A stretch of DNA of 5,155 nt from an uncultured Gemmatimonadaceae bacterium. GTDB lineage: Bacteria > Gemmatimonadota > Gemmatimonadetes > Gemmatimonadales > Gemmatimonadaceae. The stretch lies in the NCBI GenBank assembly GCA_955652635.1, contig CATPBN010000217.1, forward strand, positions 1-5,155, in the 5' to 3' direction. Positions 1 through 5,155 of this stretch are shown here, in pieces (position 1 is the first letter of the stretch; the number at the start of each line of letters is the position of its first letter). The notes beneath the pieces were generated by a model. The model saw nothing but the letters and a program-made list of their open reading frames with translations. It ran no database searches and was not told where the DNA came from. The translations under genes were made by a program, and so were the position numbers.

Positions 1-587
1 CCTGCGTGTGGTTCGAGAATGCGCGAGCGAAGCGTTCCGAATACAGGAAGTTCAAGGTGAAGACGGTCGAGGGCAGCGATGATTTCGCTTCCATGCACGA
101 GGTCGTGCTCCGCTACTTCGACCGGCGCGTCAGGGACGAAAAGCCTTTACCGGATCTCATCGTTATCGACGGCGGCAAAGGTCAGCTCTCGGCCGCCCAA
201 GCGGCACTCCGGGAGTTGGGCATCGCCGACAGACCCCTCATCAGCCTGGCCAAGCGGGAAGAGGAAGTCTTCATCTGGGGCCGAGAGGAGCCGCTAAAGC
301 TCTCGCGCCGCTCCGCCGCGCTTCGCCTCCTGCAGCAGGCTCGCGACGAGGCCCACCGCTTCGCCGTCACCTACAACCGAAAGCGTCGATCAATGCGCAC
401 GGTGACGTCCGAGCTCCTCAAGGTGCCCGGGATCGGGCCCGTGAAGCGCCGCCAGCTCCTAAAGGAGTTCGGGAGCGTCCAGGGTGTTCGGGATGCGAGC
501 GAAGAAGCGATCGCCAAGCTGCCCGGGTTCAACCCGGAGCGCGCCCGCAAGCTCCTCGAGACGCTGGCGGCGAGCTCTCCCGTCTAA
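1..587 (+). CDS. uvrC: UvrABC excinuclease subunit C, C-terminal part (5' truncated by window edge)
   Basis: Cytoplasmic nuclease subunit of nucleotide excision repair; UvrC cuts the damaged strand on both sides of a lesion marked by UvrA/UvrB. The frame is open from base 3 (codons TGC GTG TGG) to the TAA at 585-587, so about 194 residues are visible of a protein usually near 600. Seen here: the KRSEYRKFKV segment and KTVEGSDDFASM that open the RNase H-like 5'-incision domain; IDGGKGQL, whose Asp (codon 168-170) matches a catalytic Asp of the family; and DEAHRFAVTYNRKRR, whose His (codon 354-356) matches the third catalytic position. The first catalytic Asp lies upstream of the window. The end is a tandem helix-hairpin-helix DNA-binding domain: VPGIGPVKRRQLL (about 426-464) and LPGFNPERARKLL (about 519-557). 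The GTG at 6-8 is an internal Val codon, not the start. No terminator is visible after the stop. Very sure of identity. Confidence 0.97.
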   Translation, partial: CVWFENARAKRSEYRKFKVKTVEGSDDFASMHEVVLRYFDRRVRDEKPLPDLIVIDGGKGQLSAAQAALRELGIADRPLISLAKREEEVFIWGREEPLKLSRRSAALRLLQQARDEAHRFAVTYNRKRRSMRTVTSELLKVPGIGPVKRRQLLKEFGSVQGVRDASEEAIAKLPGFNPERARKLLETLAASSPV

Positions 588-610
588 CGAGTTCGATGGC
601 GCGAGCGGCT

Positions 611-623
611 TAGGAGAGAGGAG
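611..623 (+). promoter_or_regulatory. Displaced Shine-Dalgarno-like purine tract
   Basis: The bases TAGGAGAGAGGAG contain two close matches to the anti-SD complement (AGGAG at 612-616, GAGGAG at 618-623). The nearest supported start codon, ATG at 679, is 55 bases further on, far outside normal SD spacing, and the 18 bases directly before that ATG have no purine-rich motif. The tract runs into the left arm of the inverted repeat that ends at 678, so folding could bring it close to the start. It may instead be chance purine-rich sequence. Confidence 0.35.
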
Positions 624-678
624 CTAAAGTCCGTTCGTTACTTGATTTCGGCCTATATAGCTCTAAATTACTTTAGCT
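622..678 (+). repeat. Perfect 9-bp inverted repeat spanning the leader and abutting the start codon
   Basis: AGCTAAAGT at 622-630 is the exact reverse complement of ACTTTAGCT at 670-678, with 39 bases between. The right arm ends on the base directly before ATG 679, and the left arm overlaps the end of the purine tract. In RNA this could form a stem with mostly A-U pairs and a long loop. The match is read directly; folding and function are inference. A rough estimate puts a chance 9-bp match somewhere in a 91-bp gap at one to two percent. Confidence 0.5.
642..669 (+). promoter_or_regulatory. Candidate sigma70-type promoter before the DUF512 gene
   Basis: TTGATT (642-647) and TAAATT (664-669) each match four of six bases of the -35 and -10 consensus, with a 16-bp spacer. 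A start about 7 bases after the -10 would fall near 676, giving a leaderless or almost leaderless message for ATG 679, which would fit the missing Shine-Dalgarno. A second possible -10, TATATA (654-659), lacks a recognisable -35 at the right distance. The matches are modest and the region is AT-rich, which favours chance hits. Confidence 0.3.
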
Positions 679-1965
679 ATGGTAAAAGTCTCCCGAATCG
701 ATCAAAACAGCATTGCTCAAGCCCTCGGGATTCAGCCCGGCACCGAGCTTCTGACGGTAAATGGGAGACCGCTCGCTGACTTCCTCGACTGGGAGTTTCT
801 CACAGCCGACGAGGAGCTAGCGATCGAAGCGCGTCAGCCCGATGGGGAGCAGGTCATCTACGAGCTCGAGCGACTCGACGGCGAGCCCCTCGGCATTTCG
901 CTCGAGCCGCCTTCGGTTCGCCGCTGCGCCAACCGCTGCGAGTTTTGCTTCATCGAAGGGCTTCCCGCCGGTTTGAGAAAACCACTCTACATCCGGGACG
1001 ACGACTACCGGCTGTCCTTCGCGTACGGAAACTTCGCGACACTTTCCAACGTCAAGGAGCGCGACATCGCGCGGATTCTCGAGTACCGCCTCTCGCCGCT
1101 TTACGTCTCCGTCCACGCCACGAATCACGAGGCGAGGAAGGTACTGCTCAACAACACGCGCGTGCCTGACATCAAGGCCCAGCTCTCGCGCCTCGCCAAA
1201 GGCGGAATACAGTTTCACTGCCAGATGGTCATCGTACCGGAGCTCAACGACGCGGAAATTCTCGAGGAATCGTTGACCGACCTCTGGAACATGGGTGAAG
1301 CGGTCATGTCAGCGGCAGTGGTGCCGGTCGGGCTCACGCAGTTTTCGCACCTGTACTCGGGGAAGAAGATGGATCGGGACACCGCGCGGGCGATTCTCAC
1401 GCAGGTTGAGCGGTGGGGCGTGCGCGCGATGAAGGAGCGGGGTGAGACCTGGGTGTTCGGCTCCGACGAGCTTTACATGCTGGCCGACCGCGAGTTGCCA
1501 GGCGCCGAGCATTACGGTGAGTTCGCTCAGATCGAGAACGGCGTGGGCTCGGTCACTTCGCTACGCATGCGAGTAGCTGCGGGGCTCGAGCGGTTGCCAC
1601 GGCGTCAAGGTCAACGGATCGGTGTGGTCACGGGACTCGCCATGGCTCCCTTGATGCAACCGCTGTTGGAGAGCTTGGGCGTCGCAAGCGGCGCGGAGTT
1701 CGAGCTGATCGTCGCGGAGAATTCTTTGTTCGGGCCGACAATCACGACCGCTGGCTTGCTGGTCGGGAAGGACATTCTGCGCGCGCTCGAGAACCGTCAT
1801 GATCTGGACATTGCTCTCATCCCCGCGGAGACCATCAATGAGGACAGCGTTTTCCTCGATGACTACACGCTGGACAACGTGAGAGCGTCTCTCTCCATGC
1901 CGATCTTTCCGTCGTACGATTTCATAGATATTCTGGAGTCCGAAGAGAGCGGGGTGCCGGCATGA
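679..1965 (+). CDS. DUF512 family protein: PDZ-like N-terminus plus radical-SAM-like CxxxCxxC core
   Basis: Member of the DUF512 family, putative iron-sulfur oxidoreductases of unknown reaction; 428 residues, near full family length. Residues 1-60 look like a PDZ domain: NSIAQALGIQPGTELLTVNG is the usual binding-loop pattern, which also supports the ATG at 679 as the true start (an in-frame TAA lies at 664-666). C83, C87 and C90 form CANRCEFC, the CxxxCxxC spacing of radical SAM 4Fe-4S ligands, followed by FIEGLPAGLRKPLY and DDDYRLSF (107-114). From about 230 comes the DUF512 domain: FGSDELYMLA (260-269), QIENGVGS (284-291), ENSLFG (347-352), TAGLL (357-361) and FLDD (392-395). No signal peptide or membrane segment is evident, so it is likely cytoplasmic. 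It overlaps der by four bases. From family knowledge, similar genes sit before der in other phyla, so a link to translation or ribosome maturation is a guess. Family assignment is firm, function unknown. Confidence 0.92.
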   Translation: MVKVSRIDQNSIAQALGIQPGTELLTVNGRPLADFLDWEFLTADEELAIEARQPDGEQVIYELERLDGEPLGISLEPPSVRRCANRCEFCFIEGLPAGLRKPLYIRDDDYRLSFAYGNFATLSNVKERDIARILEYRLSPLYVSVHATNHEARKVLLNNTRVPDIKAQLSRLAKGGIQFHCQMVIVPELNDAEILEESLTDLWNMGEAVMSAAVVPVGLTQFSHLYSGKKMDRDTARAILTQVERWGVRAMKERGETWVFGSDELYMLADRELPGAEHYGEFAQIENGVGSVTSLRMRVAAGLERLPRRQGQRIGVVTGLAMAPLMQPLLESLGVASGAEFELIVAENSLFGPTITTAGLLVGKDILRALENRHDLDIALIPAETINEDSVFLDDYTLDNVRASLSMPIFPSYDFIDILESEESGVPA

Positions 1966-3269
1966 ACCTCCCCGTCATCGCACTCGTAGGCCGTCCCAAC
2001 GTCGGGAAGTCCGCGCTCTTCAACCGCATCATCGGCGATCACAGCGCGATCGTCAGCGATGAAGCGGGCACCACGCGTGATCGCCACTTCGCGCGCGCCG
2101 ACTGGAACGGACGTCAGTTCTGGCTGGTCGATACCGGTGGATTGACCGACGACCCGCGCATTCCAATGGATGTCGAGATCAAGCGACAGGTTCTGCAGGC
2201 TATCGAAGAATCTGATCTCCTGATGCTCGTCGTTGACGCGAAGACCGGACTCCATCCGAGCGACAGCCGCGTCGTGGACCTGCTCCGGGAGGCGCGCAAG
2301 CCGTGGGTGCTCGTCGCCAACAAGGTTGACGATCCGACGACGACCGACTTCTACGAATTCTATGAGCTCGGTGCAGGTGACCCTGTGCCTGTCTCCGCAC
2401 TCAACGGGAAAAACTCGGGAGACATGCTCGATGTCCTGGTCGAGCGAATTCCGGTCGTGGCGGAAGAAGTCCCGGAAGCGCTGCGCGTGGCCGTCGTCGG
2501 ACGTCCGAATGTCGGCAAGTCGTCGATCATCAATCGACTTCTCGGCGAAGAGCGACTAGTGGTTGCGGATGAGGCCGGTACCACTCGTGATGCGATCGAT
2601 ACCCCGATGTCCTTTCACGGACGCGAGCTGATCTTTGTCGACACGGCCGGGCTCCGGCGTCAGTCGAAGGTCGAGGACGGCATCGAGTTCTACTCCGCGT
2701 TGCGGACGCGGCGCGCCATCGAGCGGTCGGACATCTGCATCCTCGTGCTCGATGCAGTCGAGGGACTGCACAACCAGGATCTCAAGATCGCGGCCCTGGC
2801 ATGGGAAAGCGGTAGGGGACTCATAGTCGTCGTCAACAAGTGGGACCTCAAGGAAAAGGAAAACAACACTGCAGCAACCTTCGAGAAAGAGGCTGGAGAG
2901 AAAGCTCCATTTCTCAAGTTCGTTCCGTTCGTCTTCACTTCGGCGTTGAGCGGCCAGCGAGTGACCAAAATTCTGGAGCTCCTGTTGGAGGTCGATGCGG
3001 AGCGCCACAAGAGGATCAGCACTTCACAGGTCAATACGACGCTGACGGAGATCGTTGGCCGGCGTCAGCCCCCGCAGGCCGCCGGACGGGAGATCAAGCT
3101 GAACTACGCGACCCAGGTAGAGACGGCACCGCCAGTGATCGCCGTCTTTGGCAACAATCCCGACCTCGTGCAGGATCATTACGTCCGCTACCTGCACAAC
3201 GAGTTTCGCGAAGCGTGGGGATTTCGCGGCAATCCCCTTCGCATCATCATGCGTAGAAAGTCTGCATAG
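1962..3269 (+). CDS. der: Ribosome biogenesis GTPase Der (EngA), double Era-like GTPase
   Basis: Essential GTPase needed for 50S subunit maturation, acting on ribosomal precursors in the cytoplasm. At 435 residues it matches the compact form, about the size of the Bacillus protein. First G domain: GRPNVGKS (10-17), TTRD (37-40), DTGG (57-60), NKVD (120-123), SAL (145-147). Second G domain: GRPNVGKS (180-187), TTRD (207-210), DTAGLRR (227-233), NKWD (292-295), SALSG (327-331). The remaining residues, about 350-435, are the KH-like RNA-binding domain that packs between the G domains, ending in RYLHNEFREAWGF and PLRIIMRR. All nucleotide-binding motifs are intact in both domains. The ATG is embedded in the stop of the DUF512 gene (ATGA, 1962-1965), with GGGG at 1951-1954 as a weak ribosome-binding site, so coupling to upstream translation is likely. 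Confidence 0.97.
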   Translation: MNLPVIALVGRPNVGKSALFNRIIGDHSAIVSDEAGTTRDRHFARADWNGRQFWLVDTGGLTDDPRIPMDVEIKRQVLQAIEESDLLMLVVDAKTGLHPSDSRVVDLLREARKPWVLVANKVDDPTTTDFYEFYELGAGDPVPVSALNGKNSGDMLDVLVERIPVVAEEVPEALRVAVVGRPNVGKSSIINRLLGEERLVVADEAGTTRDAIDTPMSFHGRELIFVDTAGLRRQSKVEDGIEFYSALRTRRAIERSDICILVLDAVEGLHNQDLKIAALAWESGRGLIVVVNKWDLKEKENNTAATFEKEAGEKAPFLKFVPFVFTSALSGQRVTKILELLLEVDAERHKRISTSQVNTTLTEIVGRRQPPQAAGREIKLNYATQVETAPPVIAVFGNNPDLVQDHYVRYLHNEFREAWGFRGNPLRIIMRRKSA

Positions 3270-3890
3270 ATGTCGCCGATAGTCGGCGTCCTCCTTTCGT
3301 ATCTCGCCGGTTCAGTTCCGTCGGCATACATCGCTGGAAAAATCCGCGGCGTCGATCTGCGAAAGCACGGATCCGGGAATCTGGGCGCGACAAACGTGGC
3401 CAGAGTGCTGGGGGCGAAAATAGGTGGCCTAGTGTTTCTCGCCGATCTCCTGAAGGGGTTTCTTCCTGTCTTTTTTTTGCCGAAGTACATGGGGACGCTT
3501 CACCCCGAGCTCTGGGCTCTGGGCTTTGGCGCTGCGGCGATTCTTGGCCACGTCAAACCCATCTTTCTCCTTGGCAAAGGTGGGGGGGGAGGGAAGGGTG
3601 TGGCGACAGCGACCGGAGTCTTTCTCGCGCTGGCTCCCGGACCGGTGCTCCTGACAAATGCCGTCTGGATCACCGCTTTCTATTTCACGCGATACGTGAG
3701 CCTCGCGTCCTTGCTCGCGGCAGCGGTTCTGCCTGTAGCGATCCTGGCCTGGTATCGAGATCCCGAATCCCCGGTCTTCATCGCCAGTATACTCATTGCC
3801 TCGTTCGTTTTCTGGACGCATCGCTCGAACATCGGTCGCTTGCGCCGCGGCGAAGAGCACCGCTTCGTGAGAAAAGAGAGCGCTGGCTGA
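3270..3890 (+). CDS. plsY: Acyl-phosphate:glycerol-3-phosphate acyltransferase PlsY
   Basis: Integral inner-membrane enzyme that transfers an acyl chain from acyl-phosphate (made by PlsX) to sn-glycerol-3-phosphate, giving lysophosphatidic acid. The 206 residues are normal for the family. Family motifs: GSVPSAYIAGK (14-24), GSGNLGATNVARVLG (34-48), GH at 93-94 leading to KGVAT (109-113), and HRSNIGRLRRGEEHRF (184-199). Hydrophobic stretches at roughly 3-22, 51-70, 83-101, 111-139, 144-161 and 169-183 fit a polytopic protein. Oddity: the glycine loop before KGVAT has five glycines (104-108) after K103, where I remember most homologues as having two (KGGKGVAT). It is encoded partly by eight consecutive G at 3582-3589; an eight-T run lies at 3471-3478. 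The reading frame is intact across both runs. ATG 3270 follows the der stop (3267-3269) without a gap; AGAAAG at 3255-3260 is only a weak ribosome-binding site. gpsA downstream makes its substrate. Confidence 0.95.
   Translation: MSPIVGVLLSYLAGSVPSAYIAGKIRGVDLRKHGSGNLGATNVARVLGAKIGGLVFLADLLKGFLPVFFLPKYMGTLHPELWALGFGAAAILGHVKPIFLLGKGGGGGKGVATATGVFLALAPGPVLLTNAVWITAFYFTRYVSLASLLAAAVLPVAILAWYRDPESPVFIASILIASFVFWTHRSNIGRLRRGEEHRFVRKESAG
3471..3478 (+). repeat. Eight-T homopolymer in plsY
   Basis: Eight T encode part of VFFLP (residues 67-71) in a hydrophobic segment of PlsY. It is not a terminator: it lies within a coding frame that continues normally, and no stable hairpin is apparent directly before it. 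It is a possible slippage site. Confidence 0.85.
3582..3589 (+). repeat. Eight-G homopolymer in plsY
   Basis: Eight consecutive G inside the codons GGT GGG GGG GGA GGG, which encode the glycine run 104-108 of PlsY. It lies 103 bases after an eight-T run (3471-3478) in the same gene. Such runs are prone to replication slippage and to sequencing indels. The frame is correct on both sides, so the present length is the coding one. Confidence 0.9.
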
Positions 3891-4885
3891 TGCGGTGCGC
3901 CGTAGTCGGAGCGGGTGCGTGGGGGACGGCACTCGCCGATCTGCTCGCGCGCAACGGCCACGAGGTATCCCTGTGGGCGTACGAGCCCGACGTCGTTCAG
4001 TCGATCAACGAGCAGCACGAGAATGTTCGGTTTCTCGCTGGTCACCAGCTCGCTCCTGCGGTTACCGCTGTCGGCGATCTCGGGAGAGCTGTTGACGGCG
4101 CGGAGCTGGTGACGCTGGCGACGCCCTCACTGGTGCTCCGGCCCATCATAAAGTCCGCCCGGACGTCGCTTCGGAACAAGGTGCCGATCGTCGTCGCCAG
4201 CAAGGGACTCGAGCCAAAGACTCTCGCTCTCATGACGGATGTGGCAGAGCAGGAGGTTCCGGACGCAACGGTCGTCGCACTCTCCGGGCCAAGCTTTGCC
4301 GCGGAAGTCGTGAAGTGCCAGCCCACGGCGGTTGTCGTCGCGTCGAAGAGCGTCGACGCAGCGGCCTTCACACAACGCGCATTCAGCTCGCCGTATTTCC
4401 GGGCGTACACTCACACCGATGTCACGGGTGTCGAGCTTGGGGGCGCGCTCAAGAACGTGATGGCCGTGGCCACGGGAATCGCCGAAGGCCTGGGACTTGG
4501 GTTCAACGCGAGGGCAGCGCTCATCACGCGTGGTCTCGCCGAGATGACCAGACTGGGCGTCGCACTGGGTGCGGAGCAGAGCACTTTTGCCGGGCTCGCG
4601 GGCCTCGGTGACCTGGTGTTGACCTGCACGGGATCCCTGAGCCGGAACAGGGCGGTCGGACTCGAGCTGGGCAAGGGTCGAAAGCTGGAAGAAGTGCTCA
4701 AGGAGACAGAAACCGTAGCCGAGGGCGTAATCACAGCGCAGAGCGCGCGTGAGCTCGCCCGACGCCAGGGAGTCGAGATGCCGATCGTTGATACTGTGAA
4801 CCGCGTACTCTTCGAGGGCCAGTCGGCGCTGAGCGCCATCGGCGACCTCATGACGAGAGAGCTCCGTTCGGAGGTGGAAGAATGA
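3890..4885 (+). CDS. gpsA: Glycerol-3-phosphate dehydrogenase [NAD(P)+]
   Basis: Cytoplasmic enzyme that reduces dihydroxyacetone phosphate to sn-glycerol-3-phosphate with NAD(P)H, the backbone for phospholipids and the substrate of PlsY. The 331 residues are the usual length. The N-terminal Rossmann fold opens with VVGAGAWGTALA (5-16), the GxGxWG(T) nucleotide-binding loop. SKGLE (104-108) carries K105, and LSGPSFAAEV (131-140) is the family signature. The C-terminal helical domain contains GVELGGALKN (180-189) with the conserved K188, then NARAALITRGLAEM (206-219) and GLAGLGDLVLTCTG. No key residue is missing. Start ATG 3890 overlaps the plsY stop by one base (TGATG); AAGAGAG at 3874-3880 is a moderate ribosome-binding site nine bases upstream. 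The stop overlaps the next start in ATGA. Identity is firm; cofactor preference cannot be told from sequence alone. Confidence 0.97.
   Translation: MRCAVVGAGAWGTALADLLARNGHEVSLWAYEPDVVQSINEQHENVRFLAGHQLAPAVTAVGDLGRAVDGAELVTLATPSLVLRPIIKSARTSLRNKVPIVVASKGLEPKTLALMTDVAEQEVPDATVVALSGPSFAAEVVKCQPTAVVVASKSVDAAAFTQRAFSSPYFRAYTHTDVTGVELGGALKNVMAVATGIAEGLGLGFNARAALITRGLAEMTRLGVALGAEQSTFAGLAGLGDLVLTCTGSLSRNRAVGLELGKGRKLEEVLKETETVAEGVITAQSARELARRQGVEMPIVDTVNRVLFEGQSALSAIGDLMTRELRSEVEE
4870..4874 (+). promoter_or_regulatory. Strong ribosome-binding site for the MerR gene
   Basis: GGAGG lies seven bases before ATG 4882, inside the last codons of gpsA. It is the best Shine-Dalgarno match in the window and decides the start of the following gene, whose ATG overlaps the gpsA stop codon. 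Confidence 0.8.
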
Positions 4886-5155
4886 AAGCGAAAGAGCCGG
4901 TGCAGGAATTCTTTTCCATTGGCGATGTGTGCACGCTCACGGACTTGAAGCCGCACGTGCTGCGCTATTGGGAAAGTCAGTTCAAGTTTCTCCACCCCGC
5001 CAAGAATCGCTCGGGCAATCGCGTATACCAGCGCCGCGAGATCGAGCTCATCATGCTGGTCAAGCAGCTTCTCTATACGGAGAAGTACACCATCGAAGGG
5101 GCGCGACAGAAGATCGACGCCTACCGAAAGAGTGGGGACCTGAGAACGGTGGCGC
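4882..5155 (+). CDS. MerR family transcriptional regulator, N-terminal part (runs off right edge)
   Basis: DNA-binding regulator of the MerR superfamily; 91 complete codons are visible and the frame is still open at the edge. Start ATG 4882 overlaps the gpsA stop (ATGA) and has GGAGG seven bases upstream. The winged helix-turn-helix is clear: FFSIGDVCTLTDLKPHVLRYWE (10-31) gives the recognition helix with the family's LRYWE, NRSGNRVYQRREIELI (42-57) gives the wing and following helix, and LLYTEKYTIEGARQKI (63-78) starts the region that leads to the dimerisation coiled coil. It is the subtype with an LRYWE...F turn and a TIEGA helix, common among orphan MerR-like regulators. The effector domain lies outside the window, so no ligand or target can be assigned. 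Placement after plsY-gpsA allows, but does not prove, a role in lipid gene control. Confidence 0.9.
   Translation, partial: MKAKEPVQEFFSIGDVCTLTDLKPHVLRYWESQFKFLHPAKNRSGNRVYQRREIELIMLVKQLLYTEKYTIEGARQKIDAYRKSGDLRTVA

Larger units (their letters stand above)
588..678. other. Intergenic leader between uvrC and the DUF512 gene
   Basis: This 91-bp gap is the only sizeable non-coding stretch in the window. Its first 35 bases are GC- and purine-rich; from about 625 it becomes clearly AT-rich against the surrounding sequence. It contains a Shine-Dalgarno-like tract at 611-623, a 9-bp inverted repeat (622-630 with 670-678), a second short inverted repeat (657-662 with 675-680) and promoter-like hexamers. 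I see no hairpin followed by a T-run, so no intrinsic terminator for uvrC. Its composition and content suggest that transcription or translation control for the downstream operon sits here. Confidence 0.6.

Noticed and set aside
6..8. GTG as start of a separate 193-codon gene
   Set aside because: The frame is open to the left edge and the residues before it continue the UvrC pattern, so this is an internal Val codon of a truncated gene.
596..613. Five-codon open frame (ATG to TAG) just after uvrC, possible leader peptide
   Set aside because: Too short to support, no ribosome-binding site of its own, and no regulatory codon pattern.
1863..2255. Minus-strand open frame opposite the DUF512-der junction
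   Set aside because: It is the mirror of conserved G-domain coding sequence; nothing in the translation resembles a known protein.
3455..3480. T-run in plsY as an intrinsic terminator
   Set aside because: No GC-rich hairpin lies directly upstream, and the run sits in the middle of a conserved reading frame followed by co-oriented genes.
3429..3932. Minus-strand open frame (167 codons) opposite plsY
   Set aside because: Antisense to intact plsY and gpsA; charged, non-globular composition with no domain pattern.
4411..4995. Long minus-strand open frame (194 codons) opposite gpsA and the MerR start
   Set aside because: It lies antisense to two firmly identified genes, its product is a low-complexity Ser/Pro/Arg-rich sequence without recognisable motifs, and such open frames are expected opposite GC-rich coding sequence.
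1..5155. CRISPR array, insertion sequence, tRNA/rRNA, toxin-antitoxin or phage genes
   Set aside because: No direct repeat arrays, transposase motifs, terminal inverted repeats or RNA gene signatures were seen, and almost all sequence is explained by the six housekeeping-type genes.

Overview
The window holds the 3' part of a housekeeping gene block, all on the + strand and moderately GC-rich (about 60% by eye). It looks like chromosome from an environmental bacterium. I see no mobile element, CRISPR array, tRNA or rRNA. The gene order (uvrC end, DUF512 radical-SAM-like protein, der, plsY, gpsA, MerR regulator) and the character of the Der second G domain (EFYSALRT type, reminiscent of Bacteroidota/Gemmatimonadota-type proteins) make me lean towards Gemmatimonadota or a relative. 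This taxonomic call is an inference from memory, not a database result.

Layout: 1-587 is the C-terminal third of UvrC (nuclease domain plus tandem helix-hairpin-helix). 588-678 is the only real intergenic gap. It turns AT-rich and carries a Shine-Dalgarno-like purine tract far from the next start, a perfect 9-bp inverted repeat that closes directly on the start codon, and promoter-like hexamers. 679-4885 is a tightly packed run of four genes: DUF512 protein, der, plsY and gpsA. At 4882 a fifth gene, a MerR-type regulator, starts with a strong ribosome-binding site and runs off the right edge. The four junctions from 1962 to 4885 overlap or abut (ATGA, TAG/ATG, TGATG, ATGA), so one polycistronic, translationally coupled message is likely.

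How the genes fit together: GpsA makes sn-glycerol-3-phosphate and PlsY acylates it to lysophosphatidic acid, two consecutive steps at the entry of phospholipid synthesis. Der matures the 50S ribosomal subunit. The DUF512 protein has a CxxxCxxC cluster and a PDZ-like N-terminus; its biochemical role is unknown and its position directly before der is suggestive. UvrC (nucleotide excision repair) is probably a separate upstream unit or the tail of one. The MerR protein could regulate this or another operon.

I found no clear new multi-gene system. The points most worth a second look are the leader before the DUF512 gene, the DUF512 protein itself, and the glycine-expanded catalytic loop of PlsY encoded by an 8-G run.
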